NCBI RefSeq assembly: GCF_014643535.1
Contig: NZ_BMJQ01000012.1
Coordinates: forward strand, 124,001 to 188,000
Direction: 5' to 3'
Length of the DNA stretch: 64,000 bases
Source: Aliidongia dinghuensis
Lineage (GTDB): Bacteria; Pseudomonadota; Alphaproteobacteria; ATCC43930; CGMCC-115725
The notes below the pieces were generated by a model. It saw only the letters and a list, made by a program, of their open reading frames with translations. It was not told the origin of the DNA and made no database searches. A program made the translations under genes and the position numbers. Of this stretch, positions 47,852 to 57,057 are shown piece after piece; position 1 is the first letter of the stretch, and every line of letters begins with the position of its first letter.

Positions 47852-49084
47852 ATGACCGAGTATTACGACGCGCTGGAAACCCGGCCGCCGGAGGTGCGGG
47901 AGGCGGCTTTGTTCGCGGCCCTGCCGGCGCAGATCGCCCATGCCCAGGCGCGGGCACCCGGCTTCGCCCGGCTCCTGGCCGGCGTCGAGGCGGCGGCGAT
48001 CACGAGCCGGGCGGCGCTTGCCCAGCTGCCGCTCGTGCGCAAGTCCGACCTCATCGAGGCGCAGAAGGCGATGCGGCCCTTCGCCGGCTTCAACGCGATC
48101 GCGCCCGGCCGGCTCGCCCGCATCTTCCAATCGCCGGGACCGATCTACGACCCCGAAGGGCGCGGCACCGACTGGTGGCGGCTCGCCCGCGCGCTCCATG
48201 CCGCGGGCTTCCGCCCGGGCGAGCTCATCCACAACACGTTTTCCTATCACATGACCCCGGCCGGCTCGATCTTCGAGACCGGCGCCCATGCCTTGGGCTG
48301 CGCCGTGTTCCCGGCCGGCGTTGGCCAGACCGAGCAGCAGGTGCGGGCGATTGCCGACCTCGGACCCGTGGGCTATGCCGGCACCCCGTCGTTCCTGGGC
48401 CTGCTCCTCGACAAGGCGCGGGAGATCGGCGTCGCCATCCCGTCGCTGACCAAGGGGCTGGTCTCGGGCGAGGCTTATCCCGAGACGGCGCGTGCCCGTT
48501 TCGCCGAGGCCGGCATATCGGTGCTGCAATGCTATGCCACGGCCGACGTCGGCCTCATTGCCTACGAGACGCGGCCGCGCGGCGGACTGGTGCAGGACGA
48601 GGGCGTGCTGGTCGAGCTGGTCCGTCCCGGCACCGGCGATCCGGTTGGCGAGGGCGAGGTCGGCGAGGTCGTCGTCACCAGTTTCAATCCGGACTATCCG
48701 CTGATCCGCTTCGCGACCGGCGACCTGTCGCAGTTCCTCGACGGGCCGAGCCCGTGCGGCCGGACGAACCGGCGCCTCAAAGGCTGGCTCGGGCGGGCCG
48801 ACCAGACGACCAAGGTCAAGGGCATGTTCGTCCATCCGAGCCAGGTTGCCGAGATCGTCCGCCGCTATCCGGGCATCGAATGCGCGCGCCTCGTCGTCGA
48901 ACGCGAGGGGGAGAACGACCGCATGACGCTGGTGTGCGCGCTGGACCCCGGCGCCGCCGAGCCGGCCGTTGCGGCGCTGCAGGAGACGATCCAGGCTGTG
49001 ACAAAATTGCGAGGCGCGGTACGTTTCGTCGCATCGGGCGGCCTGCCGAATGATGGCAAGGTAATTGACGACACGCGTGCCTAG
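47852..49084 (+). CDS. Phenylacetate-CoA ligase-like protein (PaaK family)
   Basis: This 410-residue ANL-superfamily ligase has the PaaK layout: N-terminal QIAHAQARAPGFARLLAGV, IFQSPGPIYDPEG, the substrate/ATP block YATADVGLIAYET (about 229-241) and the A8 region GRADQTTKVKGMFVHPSQVAE. It follows the transporter operon on the same strand after a palindromic element, so it is probably functionally linked. The substrate is likely a short or aromatic acid but is unproven. Confidence 0.88.
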   Translation: MTEYYDALETRPPEVREAALFAALPAQIAHAQARAPGFARLLAGVEAAAITSRAALAQLPLVRKSDLIEAQKAMRPFAGFNAIAPGRLARIFQSPGPIYDPEGRGTDWWRLARALHAAGFRPGELIHNTFSYHMTPAGSIFETGAHALGCAVFPAGVGQTEQQVRAIADLGPVGYAGTPSFLGLLLDKAREIGVAIPSLTKGLVSGEAYPETARARFAEAGISVLQCYATADVGLIAYETRPRGGLVQDEGVLVELVRPGTGDPVGEGEVGEVVVTSFNPDYPLIRFATGDLSQFLDGPSPCGRTNRRLKGWLGRADQTTKVKGMFVHPSQVAEIVRRYPGIECARLVVEREGENDRMTLVCALDPGAAEPAVAALQETIQAVTKLRGAVRFVASGGLPNDGKVIDDTRA

Positions 49085-49245
49085 GCCGACGGCACGTGTT
49101 TGCCGCTAATGCGCGCAATCACACTTTCGCCATAATTATGCCCGGCCGGCGCCGCAATTGAATTGTGGACTGTGGGAGCCGCGCCACCGTCGAGACGGCG
49201 GTCGCGGCATCAGCGTAGCCTTGCGCATGCCTTCAGTCGGCGCTC

Positions 49246-49287
49246 GGGCGGCCTTTGGATCCGGACGGATCGGGGCCGCCCGTTTTT
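49246..49287 (+). terminator. Terminator after the PaaK-like gene
   Basis: Outer stem GGGCGGCC (49246-49253) pairs with GGCCGCCC (49274-49281) and inner GGATCC pairs with GGATC. GTTTTTCTT follows. It lies 160 bases past the ligase stop and next to the convergent helicase stop. Confidence 0.7.
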
Positions 49288-49289
49288 CT

Positions 49290-51155
49290 TCAAGAGGGCC
49301 GCAGGGCCCTGAGCGCCGCGCGATCCGCGCGGGCAAGCGTCACGACCCGCGTGAGTTCGCCATACGGCCGCTGGATCAGCCCCTGGAGCGTCGCGAGGCT
49401 GCGGCCCAGATGCTCGTCGAGTAGCGCGATCTCGGCCGGGCTCCAGCCGACGAGCCATTCCTCGAGCGATTTTGCCGGCTGCGGCCGGCCCGCCTTGGGC
49501 CGCACGGGTGCCGTGGCCTGCAAGCCGGGGCGGGCGATCCGACGGGAGCCCTGGCGCGCGAGCCAGCCGTCGAGCGAGCCCGGCCCGTCCCATTCGGGCC
49601 CATCCCATTCGAGCCCACCCGAGTCGAGGCCGTCCCCGTCGAGTGCCGCCGCCAACCCCTCAACCAGGAGCGGGCTCGGCCGCACGGCCTCCGGATCACC
49701 GTTGCGCTTCATGCGGCAGCGCGGCCAACTCAGGTGGAGCCGCGTTTCCGCCCGGGTCAGTGCCACATAGAACAGGCGGCGTTCCTCGGCGCGCGCCGCG
49801 GCGTCGGTCGCGCGATAGTGCGGCAGCGCGCCCAGGACGAGGCCGGGCAGGAACACGGCCTCGAACTCCAGGCCTTTCGATTCATGGATGGTGCGGAACG
49901 CGACGCCGGGCTTGTCACTATCCTCGATCGGGATGCGCTGCCGGCGCAGCGCCGCCCTGACGGTCTCGATCACGGTCTCGGCCGCGGGCCGCGCGCGATA
50001 GAGCACGGCGATCCGTTCGGGTGGCAGCTCCTCCTCGTCGACGAGGCGGGCGATGCGCCGCGCAATCCAGCGGCCCTCGGCCTCGGCATCCTCCGCCTCG
50101 TGGGCCACGACCTGGCCGGGATTGAGCCAGCCGTCACCGTCCCGGCGCTCGTCGAGGGCGATCGGCCGCGTGCCGCGGCGCCGGTCGCCGGCGATGACCG
50201 CACGCGCGAGGCCGGTGATCGCCCGGCCGCAGCGCAGGTTGGTGCCGAGCCGATAGGTCCGGGCGCCGGGGAAATCGCGGCCGAAGCGGCGGATGCGCTC
50301 AACCTCGGCATGGCGGAAGCCGAAGATCGCCTGGTCCTCGTCGCCGACCGCCCAGAGGCGCCCGCCGCCCACGAGGAACAGCTGGAAGAACGCGACCTGG
50401 GCCGCGGTCACGTCCTGGTATTCGTCGACGAGCAGGTCGGTGAAGCGCCCGAACAGCTTCTGCGCCAGCGCCGGCTCAGCCTGGCAGCGTGCGATCACGC
50501 GGTGCTGAATCTCCGCATGGTCGTAAAGCGCTGCCTTGTCCATGGCAGCGCGATAGTCGCCGTAGCAGCGGGCCGCCCGGCGCCACACGTCACCGACGTC
50601 GGCCGACTGGGCAAGCCGGCCGATCTCGGCCTCGCCCATCAACCGGGCGCGCAACCCGTCGAAGGCACCCAGCAGGTTGGTGCCGTCCTCGTCGGCATCG
50701 AGTGCCGTGCGGCCGAACAGGCGGACCGCGAAGCCCTCGCGGCTTTCGCCCGGCCGTTCCTCGTCCCCACGTCCCTCATTGGCGCGCCGGCGCTCATCGA
50801 CCAGCAGCCCGAAGTCGGCCGTGACGCCGAACGGACCGGCGGCGGCGCGCAGGATCGCTTGCGCGAACCCGTCGATCGTGCGGACGCGCCGCTCGAGCGC
50901 CCGGCGGTCCTGGGTGAAGGTCTCGAGCCGATCCAGCATCTCGGCGGTCGCGCGCCGCGTGAAGGTCACGAGCGCCATGCGATCGGGCTCGGCGCCCGCC
51001 TCGCGCCGGTGGAGATAGCGGGCGACGAGCGTGCGCGTCTTGCCGGCGCCGGCGCAGGCGTCGACCAGCGCATGGGCATGCGGTGCCGTCGCGGCGGCGA
51101 ACTGCTCGTCGGTCAGATCGAGCGCCGGCCGGCCGGCGTAATGGAGGAGCGGCAT
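49290..51155 (-). CDS. UvrD/Rep family superfamily 1 helicase
   Basis: This 621-residue ATP-dependent DNA helicase has motif I ACAGAGKTRTL (about 33-43), motif II DEYQD, motif III VGDEDQAIFGFRHA, motif V IHESKGLEFEAVFLPG and motif VI RLFYVALTRAETRL, all intact. The C-terminus ends in an HRDC-like segment (ALLDEHLGRSLATLQGLIQRP). It is shorter than UvrD, and its repair role is not defined. A 15-bp duplication (EWDGPEWDG) lies near residue 515. Confidence 0.9.
   Translation of the reverse strand: MPLLHYAGRPALDLTDEQFAAATAPHAHALVDACAGAGKTRTLVARYLHRREAGAEPDRMALVTFTRRATAEMLDRLETFTQDRRALERRVRTIDGFAQAILRAAAGPFGVTADFGLLVDERRRANEGRGDEERPGESREGFAVRLFGRTALDADEDGTNLLGAFDGLRARLMGEAEIGRLAQSADVGDVWRRAARCYGDYRAAMDKAALYDHAEIQHRVIARCQAEPALAQKLFGRFTDLLVDEYQDVTAAQVAFFQLFLVGGGRLWAVGDEDQAIFGFRHAEVERIRRFGRDFPGARTYRLGTNLRCGRAITGLARAVIAGDRRRGTRPIALDERRDGDGWLNPGQVVAHEAEDAEAEGRWIARRIARLVDEEELPPERIAVLYRARPAAETVIETVRAALRRQRIPIEDSDKPGVAFRTIHESKGLEFEAVFLPGLVLGALPHYRATDAAARAEERRLFYVALTRAETRLHLSWPRCRMKRNGDPEAVRPSPLLVEGLAAALDGDGLDSGGLEWDGPEWDGPGSLDGWLARQGSRRIARPGLQATAPVRPKAGRPQPAKSLEEWLVGWSPAEIALLDEHLGRSLATLQGLIQRPYGELTRVVTLARADRAALRALRPS
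49588..49617. repeat. 15-bp in-frame tandem duplication in the helicase gene
   Basis: TCCCATTCGGGCCCA at 49588-49602 is followed by TCCCATTCGAGCCCA at 49603-49617, one base different. It lies in the low-complexity linker before the C-terminal segment. Confidence 0.8.
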
Positions 51156-51178
51156 TCAAACCAGCCGATCATGCAGCT

Positions 51179-51205
51179 CCTCTTCGCCCCATTGGGGCGG
51201 AGAGG
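51179..51205. repeat. Short palindrome between the helicase gene and htpG
   Basis: CCTCTTCGCCCC and GGGGCGGAGAGG are separated by ATT, a near-perfect hairpin with the same core as 6851-6877. It is nine bases past the htpG stop and may assist termination or mRNA stability. Confidence 0.55.
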
Positions 51206-51214
51206 GGCTTTTAC

Positions 51215-53080
51215 TCAAGCAGCGAGGCCGCGCTCGAGGCAGCTGGCGAGCCGCTTGGCGAAGGCGACCGGGTCGGGCAGCGCCTCGCCTTCGACGATGC
51301 GGGCCTGGTCCAGCAGCAGCCAGGCGGCGTCCTCGAGCGCCGGGCCGGTGCCGAATTGCCCCAGGCGCTCGGCCAGGCGCTGGATCAGCGGGTGGCGCGG
51401 ATTGACCTCGAGCACCCGCTTCGCCTCCTCGCCCAGCTGCTTGTGCTGCTTCAGCAGGCGCGCCAGGTGCATGTCCATGTCGCCCTCGTCGGCGACCAGG
51501 CACACGGCGCTCTCGGTCAGGCGGTCGGTCGAGCGGACGTCCTTGACCGCATCGGCGAGCGTCAGCTTCAGAAGCGCTACGAGCTCGGCCGTGCCCGCCG
51601 GCGCCGGCGGCTCGGCCGGCTTCTGGCCGTCCTTGGCCGGACCTTCGATCGCGCTCAGGTCCGCGCCGCCGCGCGTGACGGAGCGGAACTCGTGCTCCTT
51701 GTACTTGGCGACCATCGGCAGCCAGAACTCGTCGACCGGGTCGGTCAAGAGCAGCACCTCGACGCCCTTGGCGCGGAAGCCTTCGAGCTGCGGGCTCCTG
51801 AGCGCTGCCTCCGGGCTGTCGGCGGTGATCGTATAGATCGCGGTCTGGCCGGGCTTCATGCGGCCGACATAATCCTCGAGGCTGACCAAGCCCTCGGCCG
51901 CGGTCGAGCGGAAGCGGGCGAGGCTCAAGAGTGCCTCCCGCTGCTCGAAATCCTCGTAGAGGCCTTCCTTCAGGACCGCGCCGAAATTGTCCCAGAACTT
52001 GGCATAGTCGGCCTGGGCGTCGGCTGCCTTCTTGGCGAGCTCGCCCAGGACACGCTTGGTGACGCCCTGGCGGATCTTGGCGATGAGCGGGCTCGCCTGC
52101 AGCGTTTCGCGGCTGATGTTGAGCGGCAGGTCCTCGCTGTCGACCACGCCCTTCAGAAAGCGCAGGTACGCCGGGACCAGCTCGGCGCAATCGTCGGTCA
52201 CGAATACGCGGCGGACATAGAGCCGGACCGAATGCTTGCGCGCCGGGTCGAACAGGTCAAACGGCTTAGCACCCGGCACGAACAGCATGCTCGTGTATTC
52301 GATGACGCCTTCGGCCTTGTAGTGCAGCGTCAGCCACGGGTCGTCGAAGGCATGGGCGACCGTGTGATAGAATTCCTTGGCCTGCTCGGCCGTGACCTCG
52401 TTCTTGGGCCGTGTCCAGAGCGCCGACGCGCTGTTCAGCGTCTCTTCCTTGCCGTCCTCCTCAAGCAGGATCGGCAGGGCGATATGGTCGGCATAGGTCT
52501 TGACCACATGCTTCAGGCGCGGCGCCAGCATGTAGTCCTTCTCTTCTTCCTTGAGATAGAGCGTGATGCGCGTGCCGACCTCGCTCGCGTCCACCGGTGA
52601 TACGGTGAACGAGCCCTTGCCGTCGGATTCCCATCGATGCGCCTGGCTCTCGCCCGCCTTGAGCGAGACGACCTCGACCTTGTCCGCGACCATGAAGGCG
52701 GAATAGAAGCCGACGCCGAACTGGCCGATCAGCGTCATGTCGCGCTTGGAATCCTGGCCCAGGCCCTTCAAGAAGGCCGAGGTGCCGGAGCGGGCGATCG
52801 TGCCCAGGTTCTCGATCAGCTCGATCTCGCTCATGCCGATGCCGTTGTCGATGACCGACAGCGTCTTCGCCGCCGGATCGGGCTTCAGCACCACGCGATA
52901 CTTGCCGTCCGCGGCCCCAAGCGCCGGCTCGGTCAGTGCCAGGTAGCGCCGTCGATCGCAGGCGTCCGACGCGTTCGAGATGAGCTCGCGCAGGAAGACC
53001 TTCTTATCGCTGTAGAGCGAGTGGGCGACGATATCGAGCAGCCGGGAGACTTCGGCCTGAAAGCTGCGGGTTTCTGCCAT
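51215..53080 (-). CDS. htpG: HtpG chaperone (Hsp90)
   Basis: This 621-residue Hsp90 homologue has ATP-binding motifs in the N-terminal domain: ELISNASDACD (about 31-41), DNGIGM (about 80-85) and GQFGVGFYSAFM (about 117-128). The middle domain (NISRETLQASPLI) and C-terminal dimerisation domain are complete. Start 53080 (MAETRSFQAEVSRLLD) matches the family. It is divergent from the Suv3-type helicase. Confidence 0.97.
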   Translation of the reverse strand: MAETRSFQAEVSRLLDIVAHSLYSDKKVFLRELISNASDACDRRRYLALTEPALGAADGKYRVVLKPDPAAKTLSVIDNGIGMSEIELIENLGTIARSGTSAFLKGLGQDSKRDMTLIGQFGVGFYSAFMVADKVEVVSLKAGESQAHRWESDGKGSFTVSPVDASEVGTRITLYLKEEEKDYMLAPRLKHVVKTYADHIALPILLEEDGKEETLNSASALWTRPKNEVTAEQAKEFYHTVAHAFDDPWLTLHYKAEGVIEYTSMLFVPGAKPFDLFDPARKHSVRLYVRRVFVTDDCAELVPAYLRFLKGVVDSEDLPLNISRETLQASPLIAKIRQGVTKRVLGELAKKAADAQADYAKFWDNFGAVLKEGLYEDFEQREALLSLARFRSTAAEGLVSLEDYVGRMKPGQTAIYTITADSPEAALRSPQLEGFRAKGVEVLLLTDPVDEFWLPMVAKYKEHEFRSVTRGGADLSAIEGPAKDGQKPAEPPAPAGTAELVALLKLTLADAVKDVRSTDRLTESAVCLVADEGDMDMHLARLLKQHKQLGEEAKRVLEVNPRHPLIQRLAERLGQFGTGPALEDAAWLLLDQARIVEGEALPDPVAFAKRLASCLERGLAA

Positions 53081-53221
53081 CCTTTGAACCATTAACCAGG
53101 TTGCCTAAAACTGGCCCTCATATGTAGGAGGGCCGCCGGGACCGCAAGAGCGGAGAGGCGCCGGCCTGGCAGTCGGCGGGCGGTGCTTGCATTTGTGCAT
53201 CATCCGCCCGATCTTGCCTGC

Positions 53222-55732
53222 ATGGGATCGACCCTCGAGCACGGGCGGGTCACGGCGGTATTGGGGCCGACCAATACCGGCAAGACCCATCTCGCCATCG
53301 AACGCATGCTGGGCCACGCCTCGGGCATGATCGGTTTCCCGTTGCGCCTCCTGGCGCGCGAGAACTACGACCGGATGGTGCGCGCGAAGGGGGCCCGGGC
53401 CGTCGCGCTCATCACCGGCGAGGAAAAGATCCTGCCGCCGAACCCGAGCTGGTTCGTCTGCACCGTCGAATCCATGCCTTTGGACCGCTATGTCGATTTC
53501 CTTGCGATCGACGAGATCCAGCTCGCGGCCGATCCGGAGCGCGGCCATATCTTCACCGATCGGCTGCTGCATGCGCGCGGCCGGTACGAGACCATGTTCT
53601 TGGGCTCCGACACGATCCGGCCGCTCATGCGCAAGCTCGTGCCCGAGGCCGAGGTCATCTCGCGCCCCCGCTTCTCGACCCTGACCTATACCGGCCCGCA
53701 GAAGGTGACGCGCCTGCCGCCCCGGAGCGCGGTCGTCGCCTTCTCCGTCTCCGACGTGTTCGAGCTGGCCGAACTGGTGCGGCGCCAGCGCGGCGGCACC
53801 GCCGTGGTGTTGGGCGCCTTGAGCCCGCGCGCGCGCAACGCCCAGGTCGCGATGTACCAGGCGGGCGAGGTCGACTACATGGTCGCGACGGACGCGATCG
53901 GCATGGGCCTCAACATGGACCTGGACCATGTCGCCTTCGCGCGGCTCATCAAGTTCGACGGGCGCGGGCCTCGGCGCCTGACCGCGCCCGAGATCGCGCA
54001 GATCGCCGGCCGCGCCGGACGGCACATGAACGACGGCACGTTCGGCACCACGGCCGAAGTCGGGCCGCTCGACGAGGAGCTGGTCGAGGCGGTCGAGGCC
54101 CATCGCTTTGACCCGCTGCAGGCGCTCTGGTGGCGCAATTCTCGCCTCGACTTCCGCTCGGCCGGGCTGCTCTTGAAGAGCCTCGAGGCGCGGCCGCCCT
54201 CGCCGGTGCTGCTGCGCGCCGACGCCGGTGACGACCAGCTGGCGCTCGAGGCGCTCGCCCGCCAGGCCGACATCGCCCGCCAAGCGACCAACCCGGGTGC
54301 TGTCCGCCTGCTGTGGGAAGTCTGCCAGATCCCCGATTTCCGCAAGGTCATGTCCGAGGATCACGCCCGGCTGCTGGCCCAGGTCTACCGCCACCTGACC
54401 GGCCCGGACGAGCGCCTGCCGCCGGACTGGGTGGCAAGCCAGATCACGCGCATCGACCGGCTCGACGGCGACATCGATACGCTGGTGCAGCGCATCGCCC
54501 ATATCCGCACCTGGACCTACATCACGAACCGCGTCGGCTGGCTTGCCGACGGCGCCCATTGGCAGGAGCGCACGCGCGCGGTCGAGGACAAGCTGTCAGA
54601 CGCGCTGCACGACCGGCTGACCCAGCGTTTCGTCGATCGCCGCTCCGCCTTCCTGGTGCGCAGCCTTGCCGAGGCGCGCGAACTGCTGGCCAGCGTCAAC
54701 GACGCGGGCGAGGTCTGGGTCGAGGGCCATTTCGTCGGCGCCATGACGGGCTTCTCGTTCCATCCCGACCCCGCGGCGTCGGGAGAGGGGGTCCGGACGC
54801 TGATGGCCGCGGCCAATCGCATGCTGCGCGGCGAGGTGCAGGCGCGCGCGCGCCGGCTGGCTGCGGCCGACGACACCGTCTTTACGCTGGCGCCGGATGG
54901 GACGCTCGGCTGGGAAGGCGAGGCGGTCGCACGCCTCGTCGCGGGCGACCAGCCGCTTGCCCCGCGCGTCGAGCTGCGCCCGGTCGATTTCCTCGACGGC
55001 GAGCTGCGCGATGCGGTCAAGCGCCGGCTCGAACGTTTCGTCCGCACGGCGATCGAGCATACGCTGGCGCCGATTCACGCGGCGTTGGCGAGCCCGCTGC
55101 CGGCCGCCGCGCGCGGGCTCGCGTTCCAGCTGGGCGAGGGGCTGGGTTCGCTCGATGCCGAGCCGGTCCGGCCGCTCGTCGCGGCGCTCGATGCCGACGA
55201 TCGCAAGGCGCTGGCTCGGCTCGGCATTCGTTTCGGAACAGAAACGATCTATTTCGATCGGCTCCTGAAGCCGGCGGCGGTAGCGTTGCGCGCCCTGCTC
55301 TGGGCGATCCACCAGGGCACCGGCCCCTTGGCCGTGCCGCCGCCCGGGCGCCTGTCCGTGGCGCGCGACAACCTGCCTGTCGCCTATTTCGACGCGATCG
55401 GCTATCGGCCGGTCGGCCCGCGCGCGATCCGGGCCGACCGGCTGGAGGCGCTCGCCGCGGCCTTGAGGGCCAAGGCGCGCGACGGCCGTTTCGGGCTCGA
55501 CGGCACGCTTGCGGCCCTCGTCGGCGCCCCGCTCGCCGAGCTGCCGGACGTCGTGACGGCGCTGGGCTATCGCGGCGTGGTCGAGAACGGTGCCGTGAGC
55601 TTCCTTGCCAAGCGCCGCGCCGTCCGGCGCAAGGAGGCCCGGTCGAAGGAGGCCCGGTCGCCGGCCCAGAAGCCGACGCCGTCGGCCGATCATCCGTTCG
55701 CCAAGCTCGGCGCACTCAGGGGCCACGCTTGA
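53222..55732 (+). CDS. Suv3-type RNA/DNA helicase
   Basis: This 836-residue superfamily 2 helicase resembles mitochondrial Suv3. Walker A is GPTNTGKTH (about 16-24), Walker B is AIDEIQLAAD (a DEIQ-type box, near 95-104), and motif VI is QIAGRAGRHMNDG (near 260). The C-terminal half is specific to the alphaproteobacterial/mitochondrial group and suggests RNA turnover. Start 53222 is preferred, with in-frame ATG 53183 possible. The end has a 15-bp duplication (KEARSKEARS) and overlaps the S4 gene start. Confidence 0.88.
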   Translation: MGSTLEHGRVTAVLGPTNTGKTHLAIERMLGHASGMIGFPLRLLARENYDRMVRAKGARAVALITGEEKILPPNPSWFVCTVESMPLDRYVDFLAIDEIQLAADPERGHIFTDRLLHARGRYETMFLGSDTIRPLMRKLVPEAEVISRPRFSTLTYTGPQKVTRLPPRSAVVAFSVSDVFELAELVRRQRGGTAVVLGALSPRARNAQVAMYQAGEVDYMVATDAIGMGLNMDLDHVAFARLIKFDGRGPRRLTAPEIAQIAGRAGRHMNDGTFGTTAEVGPLDEELVEAVEAHRFDPLQALWWRNSRLDFRSAGLLLKSLEARPPSPVLLRADAGDDQLALEALARQADIARQATNPGAVRLLWEVCQIPDFRKVMSEDHARLLAQVYRHLTGPDERLPPDWVASQITRIDRLDGDIDTLVQRIAHIRTWTYITNRVGWLADGAHWQERTRAVEDKLSDALHDRLTQRFVDRRSAFLVRSLAEARELLASVNDAGEVWVEGHFVGAMTGFSFHPDPAASGEGVRTLMAAANRMLRGEVQARARRLAAADDTVFTLAPDGTLGWEGEAVARLVAGDQPLAPRVELRPVDFLDGELRDAVKRRLERFVRTAIEHTLAPIHAALASPLPAAARGLAFQLGEGLGSLDAEPVRPLVAALDADDRKALARLGIRFGTETIYFDRLLKPAAVALRALLWAIHQGTGPLAVPPPGRLSVARDNLPVAYFDAIGYRPVGPRAIRADRLEALAAALRAKARDGRFGLDGTLAALVGAPLAELPDVVTALGYRGVVENGAVSFLAKRRAVRRKEARSKEARSPAQKPTPSADHPFAKLGALRGHA
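55631..55660. repeat. 15-bp in-frame tandem duplication at the 3' end of the Suv3-type gene
   Basis: AAGGAGGCCCGGTCG is repeated exactly at 55631-55645 and 55646-55660, encoding KEARSKEARS. It is in the basic C-terminal tail, about 25 codons before the stop. Confidence 0.9.
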
Positions 55733-56070
55733 CCGACGACGGCGCCACACTCCGCATCGACAAATGGCTGTGGCACGCGCGCTTCGCCAAGACGCGGTCG
55801 CTCGCCGCCCGGCTCTGCACCTTGGGCGCGGTCGAGCTCGGCGGCCGACCGGTGGCGAAGCCCAACCAGGCGGTGCGCATCGGCAGCCAGATCACGGTCG
55901 TGCATGGCCGCCAGCGTCGCCGGGTCGAGGTGCTGGGCCTGGGCACGCGGCGCGGACCGGCCACCGAGGCGCAGATGCTCTATCGCGAACTCGCCCCGCC
56001 AGAGCCGCTCACACGCATCCCGGACGACTGGGAACCGCTGCTGGCCGAGGACGAAAGCTTCCGGGATTAG
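55729..56070 (+). CDS. S4-domain RNA-binding protein (Hsp15/HslR type)
   Basis: This 113-residue protein has an S4 RNA-binding domain (LRIDKWLWHARFAKTRSLAA, about 8-27, then GRPVAKPNQAVRIGSQITV). Hsp15 rescues nascent-chain-blocked 50S subunits. The start is TTG 55729, overlapping the helicase TGA. There is no closer ATG, so the two are likely co-translated. The stop TAG overlaps by four bases with the convergent methyltransferase stop. Confidence 0.86.
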   Translation: MTDDGATLRIDKWLWHARFAKTRSLAARLCTLGAVELGGRPVAKPNQAVRIGSQITVVHGRQRRRVEVLGLGTRRGPATEAQMLYRELAPPEPLTRIPDDWEPLLAEDESFRD

Positions 56071-56654
56071 GGCTTCCGCGCGACGACGCGGCGGATCCGC
56101 TTGCCGGACGACTGGCTCACCGGCTCGTCGTCGAACAGGATCGCGGCATCGCCCAGCCCCTCGAATACCTGCGCGGGGTCGACCGCGGCATAAAGGCGGC
56201 CGTATTCGTCACGTCGCTCAGCGCCCTCGGTGACGCGCCAGCTGAGATAGAGCGTGCCGCCGGAACGCAGGATGTCGATCAGACGACCGACCGCGGCGGC
56301 CACCGTCGCCGGCGCCAGATGCATGATCACGGTTTCGCAGAGCACGTTGGCGAAGCTGGCCGGCGCAATCCCGTCCAGCGCCGGCAGCGCCGCCTTCTCG
56401 AACCGCAGCGCCGGGTGCCGCCGCCGCGCCTCGGCGATGAGCCCGTCGGACGCGTCGTAGCCGATCGCGGGAAAGCCGTTCCGGTCGAGCCAAGCCGTGT
56501 CGCGTCCCGCGCCGCAGCCGATGTCGGCGGTCGGGCCGGGCCCGAAGAAGCGGTGAAGCAGCGCCTGCATGTCGGCCGGCGCCGGCTGCGCGTTCCATTC
56601 CTCGGCGAAGGCGGCGGCGGCGCGGTCGTAAGCCCCCAGCGTTGCGTCATCCAT
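56067..56654 (-). CDS. Class I SAM-dependent methyltransferase
   Basis: This 195-residue methyltransferase has motif I DIGCGAGRDTAWLDRNGFPA (about 40-59) and IGYDASDGLI (motif II). LCETVIMHL is present in the post-I region. The substrate is unknown. Start 56654 (MDDATLGAYDRAAAAFAEEW) fits the fold, and the eight-base overlap with the upstream NTF2 gene suggests coupling. Confidence 0.82.
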   Translation of the reverse strand: MDDATLGAYDRAAAAFAEEWNAQPAPADMQALLHRFFGPGPTADIGCGAGRDTAWLDRNGFPAIGYDASDGLIAEARRRHPALRFEKAALPALDGIAPASFANVLCETVIMHLAPATVAAAVGRLIDILRSGGTLYLSWRVTEGAERRDEYGRLYAAVDPAQVFEGLGDAAILFDDEPVSQSSGKRIRRVVARKP

Positions 56655-57057
56655 CGGTCGCTTCCAGACGTTCGTAGCCAGGGAGATGGCCGGCGCTGCG
56701 CCAGGCCGGCGGCGGCTCGGCCGTCGCCCAATATTCCACGATCTCGCGGATGAGCACACCTTCGACCCGGAACAGCGAGGTCGCGAAAAAGCGCTGCGGC
56801 GGGTGCTCGACCCGCACCAGGCTCAGGATCCGCCCGTCGGCGAGCGGAGCCACCTCCTGCACATGGATCGACCAGCCCTCGGGATAGGCCGCGTTGACCG
56901 CGATCGCGGCATCGCCGCCGTGGAAGCGTTCGCCGCTGCAGGGCCAGGTCATGACGGCGTCATCGGCGAAGAGCGCCCGTGCCGCCGCCCAGTCGCGCCG
57001 CTCGAACCGCTCCCAGAGCGCGCGGACGATGGCGACGGCAGCGTTGTCGGCCGTCAT
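56647..57057 (-). CDS. NTF2/SnoaL-fold protein
   Basis: This 136-residue protein has the SnoaL-like pattern VRALWERFERRDWAAARALF, then DDAVMTWPCSGERFHG, and IVEYWATAEPPPAWR at the end. Such folds bind small molecules or act as isomerases, exact role unknown. Start 57057. The start overlaps the stop of the DUF938 gene and the stop overlaps the methyltransferase start, so three genes form one tight operon. Confidence 0.78.
   Translation of the reverse strand: MTADNAAVAIVRALWERFERRDWAAARALFADDAVMTWPCSGERFHGGDAAIAVNAAYPEGWSIHVQEVAPLADGRILSLVRVEHPPQRFFATSLFRVEGVLIREIVEYWATAEPPPAWRSAGHLPGYERLEATDG

Noticed and set aside
54313-56070. A 585-codon frame ending in the S4 protein
   Set aside because: All but the last 113 codons lie out of frame over the Suv3-type helicase. 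The true start is the TTG at 55729.
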